Below, in pieces: positions 23,663 to 31,602 of a stretch of DNA of 64,000 nt. Below the pieces are notes generated by a model that made no database searches, was not told the origin of the DNA, and saw only the letters and a list, made by a program, of their open reading frames with translations. The stretch lies in the NCBI RefSeq assembly GCF_014297575.1, contig NZ_CP060412.1, forward strand, positions 124,001-188,000, in the 5' to 3' direction. Both the position numbers and the translations under genes were made by a program. Source of the DNA: Dyella telluris. Its GTDB lineage: Bacteria; Pseudomonadota; Gammaproteobacteria; Xanthomonadales; Rhodanobacteraceae. Each line of letters starts with the position of its first letter. Position 1 is the stretch's first letter.

Positions 23663-23877
23663 CAGTCATCCTCTCCATCATCGCGCTCTGGACCCGGATC
23701 TTGGAAGCAGTTGTACTGGTCATCCCAATCGCCAAAGTGCAGCTCGTCCGGGAAGATGTCGGTGCCCTGCTCCGCTTGCTCGACCCGGTATTGCAACGCA
23801 AAGCGGTCGATTCGTGCCTTCTCATCAGCGACCCACTCGTCAAGCGTTATGGGTCTAGGGCCAATGCTCTCTTCCAT
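23662..23877 (-). CDS. Small acidic hypothetical protein
   Basis: 71 aa starting MEESIGPRPITLDEW; the tail is Asp/Glu-rich (GPERDDGEDD). Start chosen for GAGGA upstream. Overlaps the preceding small gene by 31 bases in another frame. Confidence 0.55.
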   Translation of the reverse strand: MEESIGPRPITLDEWVADEKARIDRFALQYRVEQAEQGTDIFPDELHFGDWDDQYNCFQDPGPERDDGEDD

Positions 23878-24014
23878 TCCTGCCATTCCTCGTATTGAGC
23901 GCACCAGGTCATGTGGGGCTGCTCGGGGTCTCGCCCGTTCATGGAGGGAGCGAACCCGCCGCAGTTGCAGTAGTGCTTGAAGGACTTCAGCTGCTCAGCT
24001 TCTGTGCGGGTCAC
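23847..24014 (-). CDS. Small Cys-containing protein
   Basis: 55 aa, GTG start, beginning VTRTEAEQLKSF and ending KRALALDP. Contains YCNCGGF and a later WCAQY, so it may bind a metal. Supported by a GGAGAGAAG ribosome site ending three bases before the GTG and by its place directly below a dyad promoter. Short enough to be missed by gene callers. Confidence 0.55.
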   Translation of the reverse strand: MTRTEAEQLKSFKHYCNCGGFAPSMNGRDPEQPHMTWCAQYEEWQEWKRALALDP

Positions 24015-24058
24015 GTTCTTCTCTCCGTGCGTGCTTTGCTGCTACATGCTTATTATAT

Positions 24059-24074
24059 GTATGTTGATACTTAT
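24059..24074 (-). promoter_or_regulatory. Dyad operator/promoter site 10
   Basis: GTATG-TTGATA-CTTAT, two mismatches, 44 bases above the start at 24014. Shares its spacer and its flanking ATATAAT with site 5. Confidence 0.55.
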
Positions 24075-24114
24075 TTTGTCGTCCCCGCGAAAATAATTCG
24101 CAGGGACGTGTTGC

Positions 24115-24474
24115 TTACCAGCTCATGCGCACGACGTAGTGACCCTCGGGCAGGATGCCCTTGTTGCACAGGTCATTGAGGAAGATGCCCAGGTTGTAGC
24201 ACTCGAAACCGCCCGACTCGACCGCTTCTGCGATGGTCTCTTCGTCCCACTGGTCCAGCTCCTCACGCTTGACGTCGTGGGCATAGTCCGTGTCGTTGGG
24301 CGACTCCAGCATCTCCAGCTTCTTGCCGTAGGCGAGTTCGAAGATACCCTCCATACCCAGCGTGCCCTTCTCGCGGTTGAACGAGTAGGTCAGCCAGCTA
24401 CAGTCGATGGTGGTTTTGACGTCGTGAGCCAGCTTGTCGATGGTGACGGGCTTCTGCTCGGTGTTCTCGCTCAT
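24115..24474 (-). CDS. Hypothetical protein
   Basis: 119 aa starting MSENTEQ. Acidic alpha/beta protein with ECYNLGIFLNDLCNKG near the end. Unknown; last gene of the cassette that follows the Mre11-like gene. Confidence 0.6.
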   Translation of the reverse strand: MSENTEQKPVTIDKLAHDVKTTIDCSWLTYSFNREKGTLGMEGIFELAYGKKLEMLESPNDTDYAHDVKREELDQWDEETIAEAVESGGFECYNLGIFLNDLCNKGILPEGHYVVRMSW

Positions 24475-24710
24475 TGGGTTTCCTTTTCGACTACGTACTT
24501 GAGGGCTTCGCGCTGCACGAGGGTCTGTGCGAGCGTGAGGGATTGGTATTCGGAGACACCCTGGAGGACTTCGGCAATCTCCCGGACGCGGCCATTGGGG
24601 AGGATCGAGGTCGTCGCCCATTCGATCAGCTCAGCGCATGCCTCACCCACATGCTCCTTCGCCATCGCCTGAGCCTTCGCCATCGCCTCGACGTACATAT
24701 TGGTGCTCAT
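24471..24710 (-). CDS. Small helical hypothetical protein
   Basis: 79 aa, all-helical by composition. Four-base overlaps at both ends. Unknown. Confidence 0.6.
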   Translation of the reverse strand: MSTNMYVEAMAKAQAMAKEHVGEACAELIEWATTSILPNGRVREIAEVLQGVSEYQSLTLAQTLVQREALKYVVEKETQ

Positions 24711-24910
24711 GCAGCCTGTGCCTCGTTGTATTTCAGGGCGGCGTTCCAGGCGATCCAGCGGTCATTGACCCGGAAGTCGCAGTAGCCGCCATCGAAGTTC
24801 TGACGGAAGGACATTGGCTTGCCCCGGAGCTTGCACGTCTTGTAGCCGCTCGTGGTCTGGAGCCAAGCCTCGAATGCCTCACGGCTGGGGTGGTCGAAGC
24901 GCTTAGCCAT
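24707..24910 (-). CDS. Small hypothetical protein
   Basis: 67 aa, aromatic-rich (YCDFRVNDRWIAWNAALKYN). This Trp-x-Ala-Trp ending is frequent in small phage proteins; function unknown. Confidence 0.6.
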   Translation of the reverse strand: MAKRFDHPSREAFEAWLQTTSGYKTCKLRGKPMSFRQNFDGGYCDFRVNDRWIAWNAALKYNEAQAA

Positions 24911-25313
24911 TGGGGTGAGTCCTGCGCCAGATTTCGTCAGCGCGGGTCAGCTCCTCAGTGCCCTTGCCCACCATGTCCACGACAGCCTCGGCCAACGAGG
25001 GGAATGACTTGCTCGCGGTGAAGCAGTGCCCGTCCGGCATGACCACCGACCAGAACCAGCGATCAGAGGGCGCAATCGAGCGGGTGACGCTCAGCTTGCA
25101 CTGCGGGTGGAGGCGCTCGCAGCGCTCGACGCACTTTGCCTCCTGGCGATTGGCCAGGCGCACAGCAGACGCTGCCAACAGGGATCGACCGTGACCACCA
25201 ACACCGTGAGGAACCAGGGCACCCGCGTCGTTGAGGTTGATCAGCGCCTTGATCGAACGGACCAGGTGCGCGTCGTCGCCACGGAAGTCGTCAAAGATGG
25301 GCTGCTCAGTCAT
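24903..25313 (-). CDS. Conserved phage protein of unknown function
   Basis: 136 aa. The segment LVRSIKALINLNDAGALVPHGVGGHGRSLLAASA is one I recognise from many phage and prophage proteins, always without an assigned role. Several Cys/His in the middle (CVERCERLHPQC) may bind a metal. Confidence 0.6.
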   Translation of the reverse strand: MTEQPIFDDFRGDDAHLVRSIKALINLNDAGALVPHGVGGHGRSLLAASAVRLANRQEAKCVERCERLHPQCKLSVTRSIAPSDRWFWSVVMPDGHCFTASKSFPSLAEAVVDMVGKGTEELTRADEIWRRTHPNG

Positions 25314-25677
25314 TGCCCTTCCCGTCTGCCAGTGCCAACAGCACTTCGGTCACGTTGTTGCCAAGCTTGTGATGATCCGGCGTGAGGACGTGGTTCCAGA
25401 TGTGGTCGGACTTGGAGTGCTCCATCAGCGTCCGCCACATGAGAGCGTCATGGGCCATCAGCTCGATGAAGTGGAGGAAGGCAGTGCCCTTGCCCAGACG
25501 TGCAGCGAAGACAGCGACCTCGCTCTTCGTGGCACCCGCTTCTGTGGAGACCAGTGGCGTGGGCTCGCGCTCTTGCTTCAGGGCGCGGAGCATTGCAGCA
25601 GCCTCACGACAGCAGCCGTAGGCGTCGAGCTTGCCCAAGCGGCGAGCCAGGGCTTCGATTTCGTTATTCGTGATCAT
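25306..25677 (-). CDS. Hypothetical protein
   Basis: 123 aa, unknown, His-rich in the second half (HIWNHVLTPDHHKLGNNV). Overlaps both neighbours. Confidence 0.6.
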   Translation of the reverse strand: MITNNEIEALARRLGKLDAYGCCREAAAMLRALKQEREPTPLVSTEAGATKSEVAVFAARLGKGTAFLHFIELMAHDALMWRTLMEHSKSDHIWNHVLTPDHHKLGNNVTEVLLALADGKGND

Positions 25678-26080
25678 TGGAGATTGCCTTCAGTTCACCC
25701 TTCGAAAGGGCAAGAGCGACGTTGATCGTGTTGAACCAGTCGCAGTGAGTCCGGTCGTCAACCGTGTGGCCCTGTCCTACGACGCGAGCCTTGCTCATTT
25801 CGAGCCACACGCGATTGAGCTGGACATACCAGGACGGCGCTTCCAGCCAGTCGTAAGGCGGAATGGTTTCCTGCGTGGGAGCCAGCAGAGCCAGCAGGCG
25901 CTTGTTGGAGTCATCGAGCGCTTTGTTCATCGCCTTCAGCCACTCGACGTCTTCGATTGCCGGCTGCTTCAGGAATTCCTCAGCCTCGCGGGCCAGGCTG
26001 AAGTAGCTGTAGGTGTTGAAGGCTGCCTGCATGCGCTTGATGAACTTGCGCGGGACCAGCACGTTGTCGTTGTCAGCCAC
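25664..26080 (-). CDS. Hypothetical protein
   Basis: 138 aa, predicted helical, Trp-rich in the middle (YDWLEAPSWYVQLNRVWLEM). Unknown. Confidence 0.6.
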   Translation of the reverse strand: MADNDNVLVPRKFIKRMQAAFNTYSYFSLAREAEEFLKQPAIEDVEWLKAMNKALDDSNKRLLALLAPTQETIPPYDWLEAPSWYVQLNRVWLEMSKARVVGQGHTVDDRTHCDWFNTINVALALSKGELKAISNDHE

Positions 26081-26264
26081 GGATGGCCTCCAGGATGAAG
26101 TGAAGGATCGTGCAGAAGCCCATGCACATCAGTCGCTCCTTCCAGTGGTGGAGCTTGTGGGCGCGTTCGTCGGGCTTGCCCAGGTGGGTGTGATGCGGTT
26201 CGTCGCAGTGGTGGTCGTCGCCGGTCTGCGTGAACACGAAGCCATTGTCAGAGCGCGAGCCCAT
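26073..26264 (-). CDS. Small His-rich protein with hydrophobic tail
   Basis: 63 aa starting MGSRSDNGF at a TGATG overlap. Central DDHHCDEPHHTHLG is rich in metal ligands, and the C-terminal LMCMGFCTILHFILEAI may insert in a membrane. Pairs with the next membrane protein. Unknown. Confidence 0.6.
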   Translation of the reverse strand: MGSRSDNGFVFTQTGDDHHCDEPHHTHLGKPDERAHKLHHWKERLMCMGFCTILHFILEAIRG

Positions 26265-26605
26265 CAGACAGCCTCCTGTGCCGGCTTGTGGGCGTAGGCG
26301 CTGTGCTGGCAGAACATGTGGAAGAAGTACGCAGCTGCCATCACCGGATGCCCATACCAAGCCAGGAACGAGCAGATCGACAGGTCATAGACCACGTTCA
26401 TCCACTCGGGGACGGACGGACCCTGCTTCGCCATCGCGACCTTGATCTCCGGCACGAACACGAAGAGGGTCAGGATGACCGTCACCCAGAAGTAGAACTT
26501 GAAGAGGTATCGCGCCCCTTCGATGTCGTAGGTGTAGCCGGCGACCATCGCAGCAGCGAAGGCACCGTTCAGCAGGAACCACAGAATTGCGCGCTTAGCC
26601 TTCAT
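26264..26605 (-). CDS. Small membrane protein
   Basis: 113 aa with about three membrane spans (ILWFLLNGAFAAAMVAG, FYFWVTVILTLFVFVP, AAAYFFHMF). Starts MKAKRAIL. Overlaps both neighbours. Unknown. Confidence 0.65.
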   Translation of the reverse strand: MKAKRAILWFLLNGAFAAAMVAGYTYDIEGARYLFKFYFWVTVILTLFVFVPEIKVAMAKQGPSVPEWMNVVYDLSICSFLAWYGHPVMAAAYFFHMFCQHSAYAHKPAQEAV

Positions 26606-26897
26606 TGGCCGTTTCCTTCTTGAAGTTGTGACGGCAGCCGAGGCAGCGCTTCGTCTCGTCGGAGTTGCCACAGCCGCCACAAGCGACCAAGCCAAGCTGC
26701 GCTTCCAGCTCTGTGACCCGACGTGCAATCGGGCGATGGGAACGCAGGAACTGGACTTCACGCTCCAGGAAGGACGTGCGGGCATCGAGCGACTTGCTCA
26801 GGTAGTCCGCCATCCAGTCCATACGCTCGTGGTGGGGCAAGTCGGTGGGACACAGCGCGTGCGCCTGGGAGACCATTCGTGCGGTGATGGCGCTCAT
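26595..26897 (-). CDS. Small protein with C-terminal zinc ribbon
   Basis: 100 aa. Helical front part, then CGGCGN and CLGCRH, two CxxC pairs for zinc near residues 74-90. Probably protein- or nucleic-acid-binding. Confidence 0.6.
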   Translation of the reverse strand: MSAITARMVSQAHALCPTDLPHHERMDWMADYLSKSLDARTSFLEREVQFLRSHRPIARRVTELEAQLGLVACGGCGNSDETKRCLGCRHNFKKETANEG

Positions 26898-27445
26898 TGC
26901 TTGAGTTCCTTCACCTGGTCGATCAGATGCGCGTGGCCACGGAACTGGACACCCTTCTTGCCACCGGACAGACCCAACACCGTCAGCCAGCGTTCGAAGT
27001 AGGCATTCAGCTCAGCCGAACGCTCATGCTTCCCGTCGTGATACGTGAGGAAGTCCTTGTAGTTCTGCACCTTGTCCGCGATCAGCATCTTTTTGACGTG
27101 GAGCAGCGGACCCGGATCGGGAGCACCGTTGAACATGATCCCGAGGGGCGACGAGAACACCTTGTCCGACAGCCAGGCGTTCGCCTTGTTGCGGTATTCC
27201 ATCGCGACCGCCACGACCCGCAGCGAGTCCGTCATGGTCGTCAGCTCGCGAAGGTTGCCCTTCAGGGCTGCGTCTGACTGGAGCATCGGGTGCAGGCACC
27301 AGGCGCGCTGTGTGATCGCACTCGCCTTCAGTGCTTCGAGGATGATCAGACCCTCGTCGATGTGGTTGATCAGCGGAACACCGCTGCGCTCAGCCACCTT
27401 CTTGCCGTAGAAGCGCTTGACCGCCTTGTATTCCTTGAAGCTCAT
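26894..27445 (-). CDS. HD-domain-like phage protein
   Basis: 183 aa starting MSFKEYK. The front has FYGKKVAERSGVPLINHIDEGLIILEALKAS and AWCLHPMLQSD, with a His-Ile-Asp and a His-Pro that recall HD-type phosphohydrolases seen in T4-like phages. A metal-dependent nucleotide hydrolase is possible but not shown; the canonical paired HD motif is not clear. Directly coupled (ATGA) to the Mre11-like gene. Confidence 0.55.
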   Translation of the reverse strand: MSFKEYKAVKRFYGKKVAERSGVPLINHIDEGLIILEALKASAITQRAWCLHPMLQSDAALKGNLRELTTMTDSLRVVAVAMEYRNKANAWLSDKVFSSPLGIMFNGAPDPGPLLHVKKMLIADKVQNYKDFLTYHDGKHERSAELNAYFERWLTVLGLSGGKKGVQFRGHAHLIDQVKELKQ

Positions 27446-28518
27446 GCCGCCTGTGCCTCCTTCAGGATGTCCACGCACAGGGCATGGGCTGCTGCCGGGA
27501 GGCTGCGCTTCGTCACGAACTCCTTGATCGAGTTCTCGATGGAGTGTCCACCGCTCGGTGCCGGCGTGGTCGCACGGGTCATCACGGTCTTCTTCATGGC
27601 GTGAATCACGACGCCTGCGGCCCCGTAACCCAGCAAGCCCAGGCGGATCGTCTCCAGCTCGGACTCCGTAGCCACCTCGATCTTGACGCGGACGAAGTTG
27701 CCATTGACCTCCAGCAGCCCCTCCTCGTCCTCGACGTTATCCACGTCCATGAACTTGGGTGCCGTGGTCTCGTAGTGCTTCACCTGGTCGTCGGTGACGA
27801 TCAGATAGCCAGCCTTCGAATTCACGTCGCCCCACGTCTGATGCGTGAGAGCGCCCACGGAATACACCTCGTCGCCCATGTGTCGGTGATGGTGGTAGTG
27901 ACCGCAGAACACGCGATTGAAGCCAGTGCCGGACAGACCCTCATGCGTCAGCCCGTGCTCGGGCAGATGGGGCAGCACGCCGTCGATGGGTGCATGGATG
28001 ACGGCATCGAGCCAGGGCTCCTGGTCGAACTCACGCTCGTCGAAGGTCAGCTCGTCGCGCCAGGACATCATGGCTTCGATCAGATCCTTGGTCGTGGCAT
28101 ACCAGGGGAACAGGACGACCTTGTGGTCATCGCTGAGGTCCACGACCATCGGTTCGTGTGCGACCTTCACGCCCAGGGCTTCCAAGGCAGTGACGGCGTT
28201 GCCCACGCGCATGGACTCGTTGCGCTCCAGGTCGTGATTGCCGGGGATGACGTAGATTTCGAACCCTTCCGCAACCAGCTCGCGGAACAGATCCATGACC
28301 GGGTTCAGGACGCTTGGAGCGACCTCGCCCCGCTTGTGGAAGGTGTCACCCGCCAAGAACAGCTTGTTGCCACCGGCTGCCTTGACCGCTGCTGCGTGCT
28401 CACGCATGGCGTCGAGGGTGGCTTGCAGACGACTGTTCACGCCCTTGTCGTTGACAGTGGCGAAAGCAGTGAACGAATGGAAATGGTGGTCTGACGATAC
28501 CCCAAACGGCTTGCTCAT
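27442..28518 (-). CDS. Mre11/SbcD-like nuclease (T4 gp47 type)
   Basis: 358 aa. Calcineurin-like metallophosphoesterase that cuts DNA ends with the Rad50-like partner. Motifs: SSDHHFHS (1), FLAGDTFHKRGE (2), IPGNHD (3), VIHAPI, and FCGHYHHHRHM (4). The usual capping domain follows. Start has GAGAAGAG upstream and a dyad promoter 20 bases further. Its partner gene is 4 kb downstream and has a separate dyad promoter. Confidence 0.92.
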   Translation of the reverse strand: MSKPFGVSSDHHFHSFTAFATVNDKGVNSRLQATLDAMREHAAAVKAAGGNKLFLAGDTFHKRGEVAPSVLNPVMDLFRELVAEGFEIYVIPGNHDLERNESMRVGNAVTALEALGVKVAHEPMVVDLSDDHKVVLFPWYATTKDLIEAMMSWRDELTFDEREFDQEPWLDAVIHAPIDGVLPHLPEHGLTHEGLSGTGFNRVFCGHYHHHRHMGDEVYSVGALTHQTWGDVNSKAGYLIVTDDQVKHYETTAPKFMDVDNVEDEEGLLEVNGNFVRVKIEVATESELETIRLGLLGYGAAGVVIHAMKKTVMTRATTPAPSGGHSIENSIKEFVTKRSLPAAAHALCVDILKEAQAA

Positions 28519-28538
28519 TCTCTTCTCTCCTGCGCTAT

Positions 28539-28554
28539 GTATGCGCTTACGTAC
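28539..28554 (-). promoter_or_regulatory. Dyad operator/promoter site 11
   Basis: GTATG-CGCTTA-CGTAC, one mismatch. On the minus strand TACAAT ends one base before it. 20 bases above the Mre11-like gene. Confidence 0.7.
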
Positions 28555-28573
28555 TATTGTACTTATAGAAACG

Positions 28574-28975
28574 TCAGCGTCTACGTCCCAGCTTCACTTC
28601 CCTGCTCAGTTGCCTGAAGTGATGCACTGGGAGATACCGCTGATCCGACCCGCCTCGCCCGCCGTAGTCCCGGCGCTGATACTTGGTGCGGTCGAAGAAA
28701 TTCTCGATGGGCGTGATGAAGAGCCAGTTCAGCTTCCTCACCCACACCGCGATGCTTTTGCACCCTCGACGCCTGGCCATTTGGAGATGGTCGTCGTCGA
28801 TGGCCCATGCAGCTGTCTCGTCTTTCAGAGCCTCACTGATGGACTTGAACTTGTTGGACCCCTCGCGCACCGTTTTGAAGATGTCACCAGGGGTCCGAAA
28901 CGCGCAGTAGACAGGAGCGCTCGACAGTTCGAAGAACGCTCCATAGACCCGCTTACCCTTACGAACCAGCTCCAC
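28574..28975 (-). CDS. Hypothetical basic protein
   Basis: 133 aa, basic. Contains DIFKTVREGSNKFKSISEALKD and a Arg/Gly-rich stretch (RRDYGGRGGSDQRYL), suggesting nucleic acid binding. Unknown. Confidence 0.6.
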   Translation of the reverse strand: MELVRKGKRVYGAFFELSSAPVYCAFRTPGDIFKTVREGSNKFKSISEALKDETAAWAIDDDHLQMARRRGCKSIAVWVRKLNWLFITPIENFFDRTKYQRRDYGGRGGSDQRYLPVHHFRQLSREVKLGRRR

Positions 28976-29495
28976 TTTCGATTCTCTCCATGTAGATCAC
29001 CGTGCAGGTGGTCTCCCGGTTGAATCGGTGGGGTCCATAGTTCTTTCGCATCACCTCTTCCAGGTCGAGATCCTCGCCCTCGACAGCTGCTGCAATCGAA
29101 AGATGGTTATCGACGCCAAACTTCTCGTTCATCGCCGCAAAGGAGCCGGTGTGAACTTGCTTGACGACTGCCCTGCCGATTTCTTCACCGCCTGCCATGC
29201 TCAGCGCGACGGTTTGACCTTCGACCACCCTGGCTCCCCAGGCTGCTCCAACACGGAACGTGTTGAAGTCGCCATGAAGCCCAGCTGGGTCGCGAAACTC
29301 GATCCTCACAAGGAAGCTCTCACATTCCAGGAGTCCGAGCTTCGCGCCCACCTTGTTCTCTTCCAGTCGTGTGAGGATGCCGCGAATGGAACACTCCACG
29401 TTGCCGCATCGCTCGCACAAGGATTCGAACTGCTCCAGCACCTGACGCCTCTCAAGCGTGTATTTGCCGGACTCCAACCTCTTCAATCGCTTCAT
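28959..29495 (-). CDS. Hypothetical protein
   Basis: 178 aa. Basic N-terminal part with CERCGNVEC (CxxC and a further Cys), then a beta-rich region (VRIEFRDPAGLHGDFNTFRVGAAWGARV). An ASCH-like or PUA-like fold is conceivable but I cannot support it. Start has GGGAG upstream and is close to a hairpin. Confidence 0.55.
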   Translation of the reverse strand: MKRLKRLESGKYTLERRQVLEQFESLCERCGNVECSIRGILTRLEENKVGAKLGLLECESFLVRIEFRDPAGLHGDFNTFRVGAAWGARVVEGQTVALSMAGGEEIGRAVVKQVHTGSFAAMNEKFGVDNHLSIAAAVEGEDLDLEEVMRKNYGPHRFNRETTCTVIYMERIESGAGS

Positions 29496-29501
29496 CAGGG
29501 A

Positions 29502-29539
29502 CTCCCGTCTTGTGATGTTTCTAGTTCACAAAACGGGAG
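29502..29539. other. Inverted repeat between recA-like and next gene
   Basis: Two 14-base arms, CTCCCGTCTTGTGA at 29502-29515 and its near-perfect complement at 29526-29539 (one G-U), with a 10-base loop. It lies between the RecA-like stop (29559) and the start at 29495 and overlaps that gene's ribosome site, so folding could affect its translation. Confidence 0.5.
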
Positions 29540-29558
29540 CTGATGGCGTCAAGGTTGG

Positions 29559-30608
29559 TTACGTCGCTTTTTTCGCTTTCGCTGCATCTTTCGCAGCGAC
29601 GATCACGGCAACGAGTTCCTTGTACGTCATTTCCGCCTCCAACTTACGAGCCAGCGGGCCGACGTGGTAGCTCTTGCCTTCCCAGATGACATACGAGCCG
29701 GACGTCTCGATGTAGCCCTTGGCCTTCATGTACTCCAGGGTGCCTTCGAACACGTCGAACTTGCCCGTGCCGTCTTCCATGAACTTGAAGTCCCACTCGG
29801 CGCTCAGGAACGGACGGTTGACCTTGTTCTTCTTGCAGACGGCGGTGATCGCCTGGCCCTCGACTTCCTTGGTCTTCTTGTCCTTCTCCACGCGACGCGA
29901 GAGCTGGATGCGAACCGAAGCGAAGAACTCGGGAGCGTTGCCACCCGGCGTCGTCGTGGGATCGCCGTATGCGACGCCCGGCTTCTGACGCTGCTGATTG
30001 AGGAAGATGAGGCAGATGTTCAGCTCGCTGGCGTGCTGCATCAGAGCCGGGAAGGACGTCGAAGTCGCCTTCGCGAGTGCCAGGTTGTCGTGCATGCCCA
30101 TGCTGCTCGACTCGCGCATTTCACCCTTGTCGTCCATCAGCTTGGACTGCGGGACCATCGAGGCGAGCGAATCGAAGACTGCCACGATGGGAGCCTCGTC
30201 GGGGATTGCCTTCTTCGCACGAATGGCACGGGCCAGCTTCACCGTGTCGTCGATGGACTGTTCGAACGTGCGGGGCATCTTGTAGACCCAGCGACCCGGC
30301 GTCGGGTCGAGACCCAGCGCGACGCCCAGACCAATGTCGAAGGAGCGCTCGTGGTCGTTGAACATGGCGATGCCGCCCATCTGCTGCGCCGACTTCATCA
30401 CGGCGGTTGCGATAGCGGTCTTGCCTGCGCTGGGCGGGCCGAAGATTTCGATCAGACGGCCACCCGGAAGACCCTTCTCCAGGTCTCCCGAGATAGCCTC
30501 ATTCAGGGGAGCGTAGCCGGTGTCCAACCATACGGTGACTTCCTGCTGCTCGTCGTTTTCGCCAATTGCTGCGGCGACCAGGGACGCGAGATCCAATTCC
30601 TTGCTCAT
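29559..30608 (-). CDS. RecA/UvsX-like recombinase
   Basis: 349 aa. Strand-exchange ATPase. Walker A GPPSAGKT at residues 57-64; Walker B strand IVAVFDSLASMVP; a loop with FLNQQRQKPGVAYGDPTTTPGGNAPEFFASVRIQLSR that matches RecA motif TPGGNALKF-type. The C-terminal Lys/Ala-rich tail replaces the acidic RecA tail. Probably drives recombination-dependent replication with the SSB and UvsY-like proteins encoded just upstream. Confidence 0.9.
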   Translation of the reverse strand: MSKELDLASLVAAAIGENDEQQEVTVWLDTGYAPLNEAISGDLEKGLPGGRLIEIFGPPSAGKTAIATAVMKSAQQMGGIAMFNDHERSFDIGLGVALGLDPTPGRWVYKMPRTFEQSIDDTVKLARAIRAKKAIPDEAPIVAVFDSLASMVPQSKLMDDKGEMRESSSMGMHDNLALAKATSTSFPALMQHASELNICLIFLNQQRQKPGVAYGDPTTTPGGNAPEFFASVRIQLSRRVEKDKKTKEVEGQAITAVCKKNKVNRPFLSAEWDFKFMEDGTGKFDVFEGTLEYMKAKGYIETSGSYVIWEGKSYHVGPLARKLEAEMTYKELVAVIVAAKDAAKAKKAT

Positions 30609-30616
30609 GCTTTCTT

Positions 30617-31546
30617 CTACCGTTTGTTATTGAAGGGAGAGACGAACTCTTCGTACTTCTGGAGGATCGACATCAGGCCCATCTCCGCGCAGAACTCCTT
30701 GAAGGCGTCCTCGTCGTACATCGCAGGCAGGCTCCGCATCGCTTCACGCGGAATGTCCACTTCCATCAGGTTCATCATTCGCTGGTTGCGTGCGAAGTTC
30801 GCCTGCTTCTCCTCGCTCTTGGTCAGCTCGGTGACGTGCTTGCGAACACGCGACAGTGGGGTGCTCTTGGGGATGGTCGGTTCGAACTCCGGCCAACGCT
30901 CCAGGAGATCCGCGTAGTCCTTGAACTCAGCGGTCAGAGCCTCTGCGCCCTTGTCGCCAATGCCACCGACGCCAGGGAGGTTGTCGCCCTTGTCACCACG
31001 CAGGCACTTGCCGAACAGGAAAGCGTTCGGGTCCGCGTAGCCAGTGAAGGTCTGGAAGTTCTCCAGGACGACCAACTTCTCTTTGTTGCGGTCGAACCAG
31101 TTGACGTTCTCGCTCACGAGCTGGAGCCAGTCCTGGTCGTTCGTGACGACCGTGACCTTGCCGGTCTTGCTGAGACGAGTAGCCAGGTAGCCGGCCATGT
31201 CATCAGCCTCGTAGCGCTTGGCGAACAACTGACGGATGCCAAGGAGCTGGAGAGCCTTCTGCACTTGCGGGCGCTGCGGCTTCAGTGCTTCCTTGATCTT
31301 GACCAGCTCGGCGTTGTCATCACGGGTGCCCTTGTATTCGGGGTATTCCTCGTGACGCCAGGTCGGACTGGAATCCCACAAGAACGTGGGCTTGGCGTTG
31401 GGGAAAGTCTTCTGCAGGTAGCGTGCGCTAGCCAGGGTGCCGAAGATCGCGGTTGTTTCGACGTCGCCGGACATCAGACGCCGTTCGCTTCCCGCCTGGG
31501 CTGCGAACATGACGTTGTTGGCGTCGATCAACAGATGGTGATCCAT
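30617..31546 (-). CDS. FEN-type 5'-3' exonuclease
   Basis: 309 aa. Flap endonuclease/5'-nuclease like T5 FEN, T4 RNase H or the Pol I nuclease domain; removes RNA primers and 5' flaps. Visible sites: LIDANN with Asp8, YEADDMAGY, TNDQDWLQL, and GDKGDNLPGVGGIGDKGA (helix-three-turn-helix). A stand-alone nuclease is needed because the element's polymerase is C-family and has no such domain. Confidence 0.9.
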   Translation of the reverse strand: MDHHLLIDANNVMFAAQAGSERRLMSGDVETTAIFGTLASARYLQKTFPNAKPTFLWDSSPTWRHEEYPEYKGTRDDNAELVKIKEALKPQRPQVQKALQLLGIRQLFAKRYEADDMAGYLATRLSKTGKVTVVTNDQDWLQLVSENVNWFDRNKEKLVVLENFQTFTGYADPNAFLFGKCLRGDKGDNLPGVGGIGDKGAEALTAEFKDYADLLERWPEFEPTIPKSTPLSRVRKHVTELTKSEEKQANFARNQRMMNLMEVDIPREAMRSLPAMYDEDAFKEFCAEMGLMSILQKYEEFVSPFNNKR

Positions 31547-31560
31547 GTTTCTCCTCCAGA

Positions 31561-31588
31561 GAGAAAGAACCCCGCGCTGGGCGGGGTT
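31561..31588 (-). terminator. Rho-independent terminator after the SSB gene
   Basis: Stem AACCCCGC/GCGGGGTT followed on the minus strand by CTTTCTCT, 15 bases after the stop at 31603. The U-tract is interrupted by C. Confidence 0.75.
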
Positions 31589-31602
31589 CCTTCGTTCGGC
31601 TC

